Shown here: in pieces, positions 8,969 through 19,596 of the stretch | Layout: the number at the start of each line of letters is the position of its first letter | Numbering within the stretch: position 1 is the first letter of the stretch | Assembly: GCA_002081555.1 (NCBI GenBank) | Contig: KV920983.1 | Span: 1 to 36,517 of the forward strand | DNA from: Protostelium mycophagum | Taxonomy: Eukaryota > Evosea > Variosea > Protosteliida > Protosteliaceae | Direction: 5' to 3' | DNA length: 36,517 nucleotides | The notes under the pieces: generated by a model | What the model was told of the DNA's origin: nothing | The model's database searches: none | The model's input: the letters and a program-made list of their open reading frames with translations, nothing else | Program-made: the position numbers and the translations under genes

Positions 8969-11900
8969 ATGAGCACGGTGCCTCCGAATAGACCGGCCAT
9001 TTCCAAGAGCCAATCTTCAGGTACGATGAATTCTGGTGATTGTTCTCATTTCATCAGATTTGATATCAATATACGACTGCGAAATTGGAGCTGTGATTGC
9101 GCAGGGATACAGTTGTACAGTTCGCAGAGGGTTTAGGTGGGTTTTTCTTTGATGTTTGCCACATCAATGGAACAAGTGTCCTCAGTATTGATATGACAAA
9201 GTCAAACTCTCGGGCGTTCTGTCATTATCAAATCACCGCCAGACAATTTGGCAGACCGAATAGTGGCGAAATATGAGAAAGAATTAGAGATAGGTCTACA
9301 GTTGGTCGATACACCTGGCTTAGTGAGTTACTACGGTTTGGATAAAGTGAATGGAAAGCCGAGTATCATCATGGAGGACTTTGGTGCCTCTTCGTTGCAG
9401 ATGATTTTGGAGAGGAAAGAGGTGGGTCTTTAAAATGATGCCATCATTTTAATGTTTAAAGAACATGAGTCTGATAGAGAACCTCCGACTTGGTATCGAT
9501 CTTTTAGAGGCCATTAGACAGGTGATCCTTCTTCACATTAATCCATTCGCTTTATCTCATCTGATCTTTCTGCAGATCCATCACAGAGGCTTCGTCCATC
9601 AACTGTTATGTCCCGAGCACATACTCGTCAATAGAAGTGCCAACACGGTCAAGTTGTGCGACATGAGCTACAGCTCTCTGTTGCAGAAGCAAAATCAGAT
9701 CGTGGTCAATCCGAGACAATTTTCCCGGTATTTAGAATATATCTCCCCGGAACAAACGGGAAGGATGAACAAGGTTAGAAAATTTACAATTTTTCGTATT
9801 TATTGGAAAGTTTTTCGAAAAAAAAGAATTTATTTTTTTGGCACCAAAATTTCTGCAAAAAAATACAATACAAAAAGAATTCGAAAGGTCTTTTAAAATA
9901 ACTAAAAAACGGAATTATTCATAAAAATGAAAATGTTGATAAAAATTGACGAATTTAATTGACAAAATCAAAATTAAAAAAAATAATAATTTTTTTTATA
10001 AAAATTGAGAGATGCAGGATGTAGATTACCGAACCGATTTTTATACCTTTGGGGTGGTGATGTACAGGCTCTGCGCAGGCGTGCTACCTTTCACCTCTAT
10101 GGATGCTAGTAAATTAGTCTACGCACATATGGCCAAGATACCAGATTGTCCCTCCACTGGAAATACACAAGTGAATTTTCTCGGAATTTTCCGAGATATT
10201 TCACGGAAAACTGACAGAAATTCAGCTGCCCAAAACTTTGTGCAAGATCATCATGAAGTTGCTGTCCAAGAATGCAGATGACAGATACCAATCTATTTTT
10301 GGCATCCGAACAGATCTGGAGAGATGTCTCGGAGATATCGCAGATGGAAACCCCAAGGAGTTCACCATAGCAACCAATGACGTCCGCAGCACTTTCCAGA
10401 TCGCACAAAAATTATATGGACGAGAGAAAGAGACAGAGTCATTACTTAACGCATTTGAAGCGGTGGCTTCAGGTCGCGTGAGTTGTATATTTTATTTTAA
10501 ATCTAAAAAAATTTTTATCCACAATTTTTATTTCATCTTTTCAAATTCATGAAAAAAATTCATGTACAAAAATCTGACGTTTTAATACGGTTTTTTTTAC
10601 ACAAAACCTGATTGATACGTCTACAACGATGTAAACTGAAGATATTCAAGTACAGCAACCACCTCGCTCTCGTATCTGGTTTCAGTGGAATAGGAAAGAC
10701 GTCGTTAATCAACGAAATTTACAAACCGCTCACGAAAAGTGGCGGGAATTTCATTTCGGGCAAGGTCGACCAATTCAACCGCAATATTCCATTCATGAGT
10801 ATATGCCAGGTGAAGCATCCTCGTTGTAGATGGTCACGTTTACCCGGAATTTCACTGAAATTTCGCAGGCTTTTCAGCAGTTGCTCCGGACCATTTTGAT
10901 GGAGTCCAAGGATTCTGTTCAGTATTGGAGGGATCAATTGTTAAAAGCCCTCGGTGGAAAAGGACAGATCGTGATTGACGTGATACCAGAGGTGATGACG
11001 TCATCACACGTCATGATCACAGAGATTGACGAGTTGTAGATAGAGTTGATCATCGGGCCGCAGCCGCCTGTTCTATTTTTAGGACCTTCAGAGAATCAGA
11101 CTCGGTTCAAAGCCACTTTTAAGGAGTTTATCAAGGTATGTCTCGTTGTAGATGGATTATTCCCTGACATTTCCCAGACTTTTACGAGAAAAGAACACCC
11201 CCTGGTGATATTTTTAGACGATCTACAATGGGCAGATATCCCGACACTCTCCCTCATCGAAGACCTCATGTCAAACGATGACGTGTCACATCTCTTCCTC
11301 ATCGGTGAAATTTCCACGAAATTTCGAATACGACTGTATTGAGATATCTCAGGTGCGTATAGAGACAACGAAGTGGACGAATCACACCCCCTCACTCTGT
11401 CATTAAAAGCCATCGCGTCGCGCAAGTCGTTATTGTCCATACAACTATGCGGACTCCATTCACATCACGTGGCCAGTTTAATCTCCGATTCCATACAAAG
11501 ACCCATGAATGAGGTATATTTATTATATTTAATATTTTTAAATTATATTTTTTTAGAATTATAAAATTATTTTTGGTGTTCTATTGAAATATTATTGAAG
11601 AATTTTCCACGAATGAACAATAATTATAAAATAATAATATAATTATTTGTGTAAATAAACTTTGGTGCGGCAGAGCCGTAGCACAATGCACTGCGAGTTC
11701 CATAAACGAATATATACAACAAGATCTTCATCGAATAGTTTTGTCTGCAGACTTGAAGATGTGATTTTACTGTGTAAATTCACCAAATTAATATTGGGGG
11801 ATGGACTCGTCATTCTTGGATGTGGATGTGTTGCGGCACATCCGTATAGACGAGATCTCGTCAGTGACTGACTGTCTAGGTTTACGAGTTGTCGCAAGTT

Positions 11901-14900
11901 GTGATGGACAAGACCAAAGGAAATCCATTCTTCGTGAGTGTATTCCTGACTACGCTTGTTGACAATGGCTATATCGAATTTGACAGGTGAAATTTCACCG
12001 ATTTTTCCACCATCTTTCCCTCTTTTCTGTGGTTTTCAAATTTCTCGTAAATCTCTCTCGACTTTAAAATTTAAAAAATGGCGCGAAAAGAAAACTTCCG
12101 TAGACCTCACCGAAAATCCAGTTCCGCCGGAAAATGGAATTACTCATTCGCGCATGCCACCGAGATGACCAACGATGTCGTCCAGATGATGACAGAAAGA
12201 ATATGTAAACTCGGTCCAGACACACAGAGGATGCTCGCTCTTGCCTCAGCTATTGGGAACAGGTTCGACATGGCCACGCTTGCGGCGGTTGCGGGGCAAT
12301 CCGTTGATAAAACTGCGGAGGAGATATGGCCGGCCGTGAAAGGTGAAAATATTTTTAAAAAAATTTTGAGTGGCTTAATTGTAGTATTTTTTTGCTTTTG
12401 TAATTCTTTGAATCAAATATTTATTCACAAAATTTCAATGTCATTTTATTCTACTATTATTTAAAAATCTTGTACATTCTTTTTTGACTGGTTGTAGATG
12501 AGCTGTTACTGTTATTTGGCAGCGAAGGTTCCGTCGCCTTTTCTAACCCCATATTGAGAAGAGATGCGGCGAGTGTCCGCTTCCAGTTTCTACACGACAG
12601 AGTGCAGCAGGCATCTTATGAGCTGACATCTGTGGAGAAACGACCGATGATCCATCTCAACATAGGGAAGACCCTACTCAAGGTGACATTGTCGACATTT
12701 ATGTCGACACACATTTAAACAGATTGTCGACACGTAAAGTGTAGACATACATTATTATTTTCACTGTACAATGACATAAAAAAATGTCCACAAAAAGATT
12801 CAATAAAATTTTATGTCATCTTTATATTATAAAATAGAATAAAACAATTTTTTTAAAAATAATAAAACAAAGTTATTTTTTGATAAATAACTATAAAAAA
12901 TATTATTAAAAAAATCACAATAAAATAATTTTCTTTTTAAAAATAATTAAAATAGGTCATCACAGAAGAGCAGATGGACGAACGTTTATTTGACATCTTG
13001 TCACATTTCCGTTCGTCCTACCAGCTCGTATATGACCAGAATGAGAGGCAAACATTGATTCAATTATGGGTAAGGGCTGCAGAAAGGGCCAAGAATTCTG
13101 CAGCGATAGAGCCTGCCTGTGAGTACGCATCTGTTGCCGTGGAGATGCTGGGAGAAGACTGGGATACCGACTACAAATTGACCCTCAACGCTCATCTCGT
13201 GAGTTTCACCGATTTCTCTTGAATTTTTCGTATTATCGAGTTGTAGATCGTGAAAATTCGTTCTGCAGAACCCACTACAATTCCAAAAAATCCAAAAAAA
13301 TCATCTTTTGACGGAAGAAGCTTCGCGTAGAGACCGAATATCTCAGTGGAAAATACGACCAAGCCATGTCTAGATATCCAGAGATCGTATTGAGGTGCAA
13401 GACCAAAGAAGACGCAGCTGCAGTCCACCTCATTAAGAGGCAACAACTGGAGGTCGAACAGAAGTACGAAGCTTCTCTGCAGGAGGTGGCAGACTTTCTG
13501 GAACCGTACGGACTGTCTTTTCCGCGACCGTCGAGACCTTTTGAGGTGGGTTGCGATGACATGAGATGCGGATCAGATGGGATGCGATGGAATGAGATGA
13601 CATGAGACAGGATACGGTCAAGTTGATGAAAGAATTATGCCGGGAAACGAACGAAATTTTGGCGGGAAGAACCGTACGTGACATCATCCTCACGTATGAT
13701 GACGTCATCAGGTCTCCCAGCTCTACAACCTGCCAGACATGACAGATGCATGGGCCGAGATCGTGATGTCCATCATGACACCCACGTGGGCTCCGACTTA
13801 CACGATAGGAGTGAAAGAATATATGGGTGCTGTCTCCGCGTTTGTCCTCAACTACACCTTAACCCACGGGCTATGCCAGTACGTCCGATTTTTTATTTAT
13901 ATTTTTATATATTTTTGACGGTCGTCTTTGGAATTATGGGTTGACAAAAATTCAGTCGAAGAAAATACATCTTTACGATATCATATGATTTCATCATGAC
14001 ATCTCGCAGATACAGTTCAGTGGCTTTTTGTAGTTGGGCGTTTTCCTGGAAAAGTTACAACGCAGACCCACAATTCGCGTTCGACATGGCAGCGCTTGGA
14101 TGTCATATTCTGGACACGCATCCTAACGAACGATTGAGACCACATTGTTATTTTCCGTTCGCAATCGGAGTGGCTCACCCTGTAAGACCCCTCAGGTACG
14201 TCTCGTTGTAGATCGTCAAAAAGTATTTTTCGAATTTATAGTTTTTTGTGTTCATCGATGAGAAGTTGGTTGGTTGTAGATTGAGAATAGTTACGTTCAT
14301 TTAAATTCCGTTGAAACTTCTTAGTGATGGATTCCCGCTTTTAGACAGGGGATTTTCTGTTGCATTGGAGCATGGGAATATACCCATCGCTAGTTACACA
14401 TCACATCATTGTGTCACACACAGATATTATCGGTACGTAATCTCTCATTCTATTTTTAGAACACCTATGTAGATGTCCATATCAAACGTGAAAAACCACT
14501 TGGAGAATAACTGTCGGTTTTTATTTTTTGCCACGTTGTAGATACAGAGTAAAAGATTGATGACGTCATCACAGGGGTCTCAGCTTGGATGAGGTGACGG
14601 AGCTCTGCAAGAGGAAATTCATATTCCTGGAACGCCACAACCGAGTGATTTGGTATTATGGGTTGGGTGCGACATATGTGTTGAGATATCATAACATGGA
14701 TCATTCTTACCCACCGGATAAATTCTTCGCGCTGGAGAGCCCCCATTTGCTCATGAACAGAGGCGTAATGAATGTCAGTATGACCCAGGTATGATATCTT
14801 GAAATTCCCAGCGATGATGTGTTATGATATCACAACATTTTTATTCTGACCATCTCAATCAAACGATACGATTACGTACCATGATATCGCATGATGTCAT

Positions 14901-17900
14901 ATTAAGATATCGTAGGTGGAGATGTGGAAGGGAGGTGAGGATCATGGCGAAAAACTGTCCGTTGTAGATGAAGCTTTCAACACTCTCGACGGTGTCGCCG
15001 GTTTTTACGCCGAGACGGAGTTTTATTTCGCCGCGGGCGTAATCTTATCACGTGCCCACAAATACATCGAAGGTTCGTATCTACAACTCCGAAACCCCGC
15101 GAAATTCCGACGAAATTTCAGGTCTGACCGAGGCCAAGAAGCAATTATGGGAAGAGAGGGCGGAAAAGTGTCTGGACTGGCTGACTAGCTCTTCATCTGC
15201 ATGTCCTCAGAACAATTCACACAAGTTGTGCATATTGAGAGGCGAGAGGGCCAAGTCGGCAGGTGCGCTTTCAAGGATTCTTCTGCAAATTTAGATTTTT
15301 TTATACGTAAATTTGGATTTTTTCATGCAAATTTAGATTACGAAAAAATATATTTTCCGAATCTTTTACGCAGAAAATTATATTTTTCTGCTGGTGTCCA
15401 TTTTTGGAATTTTTTGATTAAAAAATATCGAAATAAAAATATTCTAAAAATATTAAAAACATTCAAAAAAATATACAAAAACATTCAAAAATATATAAAA
15501 ACATTTAAAGATATTTAAAATGAATTAAACAGGACAAAAACTGGAGGCACTTCTATCTTTTAAAGAGGCAAAAGAATGTGCTTGCACCAACGGCTTCGTA
15601 CAATACGAAGCCTACAGCAACGAATTACTGGGCCAAATATGGCTCACCATGAATCAACGGGATTACGCAAAGTCGCATTTGGATGAGAGTTTCAGACTGT
15701 ACCGGGAATGGGGGTCCCTCGCTAAGATATCGCAACTGACAACGGAGTTTTCGGGATTGATCACTGGGCTGTGCAATAACTTGGAGCCAAAAATGGTCCT
15801 GAAGGGTGATAGCGGGAGTTTCACCAAATCTGTCAAATCGATCGGATCTGGTTCTGGGAGCACATTACTCAGGGCTTCCCTGGGCCTGCCAAGGAGGGAG
15901 AGGCCACCACCCTCTTCGCCTGTACAGAAGACGGCTGATTTGGATTCCTCACTTGACATGCAGGTGGGCGTTGTAGATAGCATTTTTATTTTATTTTATT
16001 ATTATTCTATTTTTAGATCAATACTGAGGAATGACAGGCGATGATTAAGATGTCAGAGTCCTTATCCACTGATGTCTCCCTGGAGCAGATGCTTGACAAT
16101 ATGATGAAGCTATTAATAGAAAATGCAGCCGCCCAGAGAGGTATCTTTCCATTTATTTTTCAATTCTAAAAAATCAGAATTTTTTAATTTCCAAGAATTC
16201 GAAAAAATTTCCAGAAATTTAGAATTTTTTAATTTCAAAAAATCGAGATTTTTTTGAAATTTCCGGAGAAAGGAGAATTATTTTAATATTTATTGCTCAG
16301 GGTCATGTCATCATGACATGTAAGATGTCATGACCGCCGCTGAACTTTCCAGGAATTTTCCTGTTACAAGAAGCGAATGGTGATCTACTGGTCGTGGCAG
16401 AAGGCAATGTCGAGAAAATGAATGTAGACTCTTTAAGAGCCGTGTCGCTGCACAGTATGAGCAACTATCCACACAATATAATCAATTATGTGGCAAGAAC
16501 CAAAGAGATGGTCATCATAGGGGACAGAAAAGGTGAGATCTCGGTTATCACCGTGAAGATCTGCGGTTATTACCGTGAAGATCTGCGGTTATTACCGTGG
16601 AGACGGGATTCATCATTGTGTTAATCTGATTGTTACCGTGAAGCTTTGCGGTGATTACCGTGAAGATCTGCGGTTGTGTTATAACCGACGAGATCTACGA
16701 TTGTTACCAAAAAGATCTGCGTTTTTGCCGTGAAAATCTGTGGTTATTACCCTGCAGATCTGTGGTTATTACCGTGGATATATGACAACTATCACCGAAA
16801 AGATCTACGATTGTTACCGAAGAGATTCACGGTAGTTAACGAGATCCAGGCGCAGCTTCTTTCGAGTCCAGTCAATACCTTATCGACAACGACACCAAGT
16901 CAATTTTATGTGCCCCCATATTGAGTAATAACAAATTCAAGGGGGTTATTTATCTAGACAACAATCTCATCAACAATGCCTTCAACGACCAACGGGCTAA
17001 GGTGAGAAATTTCGAGGAAATTTCAAGGAATCTCTGAGATTTCCGTGAAGATTCTTGAAATATCCATGAAATTTCTGTGAAGATCCTTGAGATCTCCATG
17101 AAGTTTCGTGAAGATTCTTGAAGTCTCTATGAAATTTCCGTGAATATCCTTGAAATCTCCATGAAATTTCTGAATGAGTAGGTGGTGGGGGTTATTGCTG
17201 TGCAGATGGCAATGCATTTAGACAATGCCAAGTTCAGCCAACTGTTAGAATCCGAAAAACGATACCGAGCTCTAGCAACGGAACTAGCCGTAGTAAAGAA
17301 AGGTGGGCCCAAATATTTGTGCTGATGACGTCATCTGACGTGATGGAGGTTTGGAGGAGTTCATCGATGTCCTTTGTCACGAGCTGAGGAATCCACTGTG
17401 AGTTGTCGTTGTAGATGGGGTTGTAGATGTGTCTAACCGTTCTAGGAACGGTATCTATGGGAGCAAGCAACTCATGACAGATCAAGTGAGCGATTTAATT
17501 ACCATCAAGTGCTGTCATCTATCACCTGTCAAATGTCAGTGTCATTCTGACAGTTTTGACAGGTTCTCCACCTGAAAGAATTCATGGAGAGCAAGCTGGT
17601 GGAGAAAGACATTCAAGCCCAAGTCCTCGCGAAAATCGCAGATTTGGGAGAGATGCTCGACGCAATCTCCGTGTCTTCGGATCATCTGAAAGACATTGTA
17701 GACACTGTCCTCACCGCCTCCATGATTGAGAAAAAGGGGATAAAACTGCAAGATGTCATGTTCAAACCACAAGATATCATAGATAAGGTAATCACCTTAG
17801 CGCGGTAGTTACCGTAGAAAAACGCGGTATCTTGGCGAAGATATAAATCCATTACCACCGCTGATGTTATTCAGGTCGGCTTGATGTATAAAGCAAAATT

Positions 17901-19148
17901 GATGGAGAGGGGGCTGTCCTTCAAATCAGAAATCAGTGACCCAGAGATACAAGCTATGGGTGACCCACAGAGGTGACCATCTACAATTCGCTTTATCGTC
18001 TCGTCTATATTTAGACTCGAAATCTCGGTCTCGGAAACGTGTCATCCGCTCACCCGAAAACCATCACGAGACCCCCATCTACAACGTTGTAGAAGCGCAT
18101 TCTGAAACATATAGATTGAGCCAAGCGTTGATCAACATAATCTCCAACTCTGTCAAGTTTATGCATAGCGGCGGACTCACAGTCACCTGCAAGCACGAGC
18201 GAATCAATGACGAGAAGATCAAATTGGTCTTCACCGTCACGGATACCGGGATCGGAATGACGGAGCACGAGATGTCTAAACTATTCCAGCCTTTTTCACA
18301 GGCGAATTCGAATATCTTCAGTAAATACGGCGGATCAGGGTTGGGGTTAAAGATCACCAAGGAGATCATCGAGATGATGGGCGGTTCCATCGGAATAAAA
18401 AGCAAGAAAGGTGGGTGTCTCGTAAATGTAGACACTGAAATGTCGACAGGCGTGGGGTCAAGCTGCTATTTTGACGTTACGTGCAGAATACCCCCTTTTG
18501 ATTTGGGAAGAAGGAAAAGGACTTCTTCGGATTTTGTGGCTCAGGAGCCACCTGCAAAGAGGCAGAGTAAGCCTACCAACAAGCGGATTCTAATTGTAGA
18601 GGACAACATGATCAACCAAAAATTGCTCAAACGAATCTTGGAGGCTGAGGGTGGGTTGCAGTCCATATTTTCAAGCGGTATCTTAACAAAAGGGGTGACG
18701 TCATCAGGTTACATCACCGAACTCGCCGATAACGGACAAGAAGCTTTTGATAAGGTACGGTAATCAGCGTGAAGATTCTCGGTAACTGACGAGAGGAAGG
18801 CGCGGAGCGCGTATGTGTCTAACCACCCGTTCAATGCCATCCTCATGGATTTTGAGGTGAGTGTTACAATAATTCTGGTAGATTTACAATGTTGTAGATG
18901 CCAATAATGAATGGCGTGGAAGCAACTAAGAAGATAAGGTATGTTTCTATTTTTAGCAACAAAGCCAACAATAAACCAGAGAATTCGAGCACCAACAGAA
19001 CCTCGAACCAACACTGATCATCGGCGTCTCCGCAAACGCAAGGGAGACACACTTGCAGACTGCGAAGACGATCGGCATGGACTTGTACATCACGAAGCCA
19101 TTTCAGAAGAATGACATCTTTGATGCGATCGAATCGAGGAAACTTTGA
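8969..19148 (+). CDS. hybrid histidine kinase: pseudokinase-like domain, AAA ATPase, GAF, HisKA, HATPase, receiver
   Basis: This resembles fungal group X hybrid kinases (Chk1/Mak2/Mak3 type) and related bacterial fusions. ATG 8969 is the first in-frame Met. The kinase-like domain (about 9056-10430) has VIIKSP lysine and SPEQTGRMN, but HRD reads HQL and DFG reads DMS. The ATPase follows KLYGREKETESLL, with Walker A GFSGIGKTS and Walker B LVIFLDDLQWAD. A long helical region spans about 12000-15980. GAF is about 16070-17260 (SILCAPIL, GVIYLDNNL). The HisKA H-box is CHELRNPL (about 17370-17400). The HATPase has LINIISNSVKF, DTGIGM and GGSGLGL. The receiver has ILIVEDNMIN, phospho-acceptor Asp in ILMDFEMPIMNG, and ITKPF. 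The stop is TGA 19146-19148. At least 25 introns, many carrying the repeated words, give an estimated protein of roughly 1,900-2,000 residues. It probably signals through a phosphorelay; the stimulus is unknown. Confidence 0.92.
10993..11006. repeat. TGATGACGTCATCA palindrome, representative of at least eight copies
   Basis: This perfect 14-bp palindrome recurs at 928-941, 7130-7143, 10993-11006, 13697-13710, 14558-14571 and 27255-27268. Shortened forms are at 17323-17335 and 18696-18706. All lie in inferred introns. All but two run straight into the 3' splice site (ATCAG or ATCACAG). The copy at 10993 instead overlaps a 5' splice site (GAG|GTGATGACG), and the one at 17323 lies slightly upstream of the acceptor. 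The core TGACGTCA equals the CRE consensus, but the placement suggests an intron role. Confidence 0.85.
11144..11153 (+). repeat. CGTTGTAGAT intronic word, representative of a dispersed family
   Basis: This 10-mer or its complement occurs dozens of times in the window. Just after donors it is at 3772-3781 (minus gene), 10822-10831, 11144-11153, 14204-14213, 15969-15978, 17407-17416 with 17421-17428, and 27566-27575 (minus gene). As the acceptor (TTGTAG|) it ends introns at 6329, 11038, 12497 and 18897. Introns starting at 11136 and 14196 share GTAYGTCTCGTTGTAGAT. A few copies are coding (LQL, VVD, STT codons). By chance a 10-mer is expected less than once here. Confidence 0.85.
11514..11878 (+). 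other. long intron of the hybrid kinase with an internal open frame
   Basis: The exon ending SDSIQRPMNE and the exon starting VYELSQVVMDKTKGNPFF are consecutive in the ATPase family alignment, so this 365-nt stretch should be intron. Its first half is AT-rich. Its second half (about 11645-11871) is base-balanced and stays open for about 69 codons, but the translation has no family similarity and is not needed. An alternative exon cannot be excluded. Confidence 0.45.
12684..12955 (+). other. intron with GTCGACA words and a long A/T tract
   Basis: The donor follows KTLLK. The first 60 nt carry three GTCGAC palindromes (TTGTCGACATTTATGTCGAC, then TTGTCGACACG). The rest is A/T-rich to the acceptor AAATAG before GTCATCACAGAAGAGC. 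The next exon encodes VITEEQMDERLFDIL of the hybrid kinase. Confidence 0.7.
13674..13711 (+). other. 38-nt intron of the hybrid kinase ending in the TGATGACGTCATCA word
   Basis: Between ACC and GTCTCCCAG, the segment GTACGTGACA...GTCATCAG is 38 nt. Splicing joins LCRETNEILAGRT to VSQLYNLPDMTDAWAEIV in one open frame. It is among the best-supported very short introns here, and more than a third of it is the palindrome. Confidence 0.75.
14790..14914 (+). other. intron built on ATGATATC words
   Basis: It starts GTATGATATC after NVSMTQ and ends GATATCGTAG before GTGGAGATGTGGAAG. Between these it repeats TGATATC or GATATC (palindromic core), including TTATGATATCACAAC, CCATGATATCGCATG and AAGATATCG. 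The first and last copies flank the two splice sites. Confidence 0.7.
16533..16855 (+). repeat. degenerate tandem repeat filling a GAF-domain intron
   Basis: The intron between GDRK and ASFESSQYLIDND consists of about a dozen diverged units of about 21-22 bp around TTACCGTGAAGATCTGCGG. Each unit has ATTACCG and CGGTTAT halves that complement each other. Related words occur in other introns (17790-17870, 18757-18800, 35736-35790, 23950-24005). Confidence 0.85.
17036..17171 (+). repeat. about four tandem copies of a 32-bp unit in an intron
   Basis: Units begin GAAATTTCCGTGAAG and end CTTGAAATCTCCAT, of 31-32 bp with a few substitutions each, plus a partial fifth copy. They lie inside the intron 17002-17181, between the GAF exon ending FNDQRAK and the exon VVGVIAVQMAM. 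The units carry the GAAATTTC palindrome. Antisense open frames here arise only from the repeat. Confidence 0.9.
18078..18093. repeat. 16-bp perfect palindrome TCTACAACGTTGTAGA in an intron
   Basis: The sequence is two head-to-head copies of the dispersed word CGTTGTAGA. It lies in the 146-nt intron (about 17971-18116) that separates MGDPQ from RLSQALINIISNSVKF in the histidine-kinase ATPase. Another half-copy (ATCTACAA) sits just after this intron's donor, so both local and long-range pairing are possible. Confidence 0.85.
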
Positions 19149-19177
19149 AATTGTAGATAAAGATAACGAGTTTATGC

Positions 19178-19540
19178 TCAGTCAATTGGGCCCAGAACAA
19201 CCACAATTCCAAAATCATCGTTGTATTGTATAGCATATCTGTTGACCTGTGCCGCGGTGATTTCGTAAACATCTCTGAATGTTGGGATCTCCAGCACTTT
19301 TAGAAGAAAACAGATCCATTGTGACCTGGGCGCATTCCTAGTTCCAGGAATAACCTTTCAAAAATACTTTGGTAAAACCATGTGCATTTTGGTAGTTTGT
19401 CGATTTAATTCCTACCCTTTGAAATAAATACTGAGTATTCCTCACGGCTTCTACATATTCAAATATGCTAAAAATAGATCGTTGTAGAACACAACCCGGA
19501 GGTGACTTTACGTACTCCCGCGCCTTGTGGATATTCACGT
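19178..19540 (-). CDS. unrecognised spliced segment: C-terminal extension of the RasGEF or a separate small gene
   Basis: The minus strand shows VEAVRNTQYLFQR, then after a 64-nt intron GTRNAPRSQWICFLLKVLEI and TFRDVYEITAAQVNRYAIQY. It ends at TGA 19180-19178, 29 bp past the hybrid-kinase stop. No in-frame ATG precedes it. Upstream, the RasGEF's last codons contain a possible donor (TTTG|GTACTG, near 19602), and GTAAAG near 19510 could be the acceptor. This would join the segment to the RasGEF and remove its apparent stop at 19597. A 28-nt intron (GTTGTG...TTTTTAG) carrying two of the dispersed words is also implied. I do not recognise a domain. Confidence 0.4.
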
Positions 19541-19596
19541 GTGGTTGTATTTATTTTTATTATGAATAAATTAAATCCTGTACAATTCGGACCGAT

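Noticed and set aside
9774-9900. Extension of the kinase-like exon past GRMNK into a Lys/Phe-rich frame
   Set aside because: A good donor (AAG|GTTAG) precedes an AT-rich intron, and the next exon (DVDYRTDFYTFGVVMYRL) continues the family motif.
16540-16840. The regularly spaced repeats at first look like a CRISPR array
   Set aside because: Units are adjacent and diverged with no unique spacers, they lie within an intron of a eukaryotic gene, and no cas genes are present.
17023-17312. Overlapping minus-strand open frames with repeated FTEIS/IHGNF-like residues
   Set aside because: They are translations of the 32-bp intronic tandem repeat antisense to the hybrid kinase, with no independent coding support.
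18078-18093. The palindrome as a transcription terminator hairpin
   Set aside because: It is in the middle of an intron of an actively reading gene, and intrinsic terminators of that kind are bacterial.
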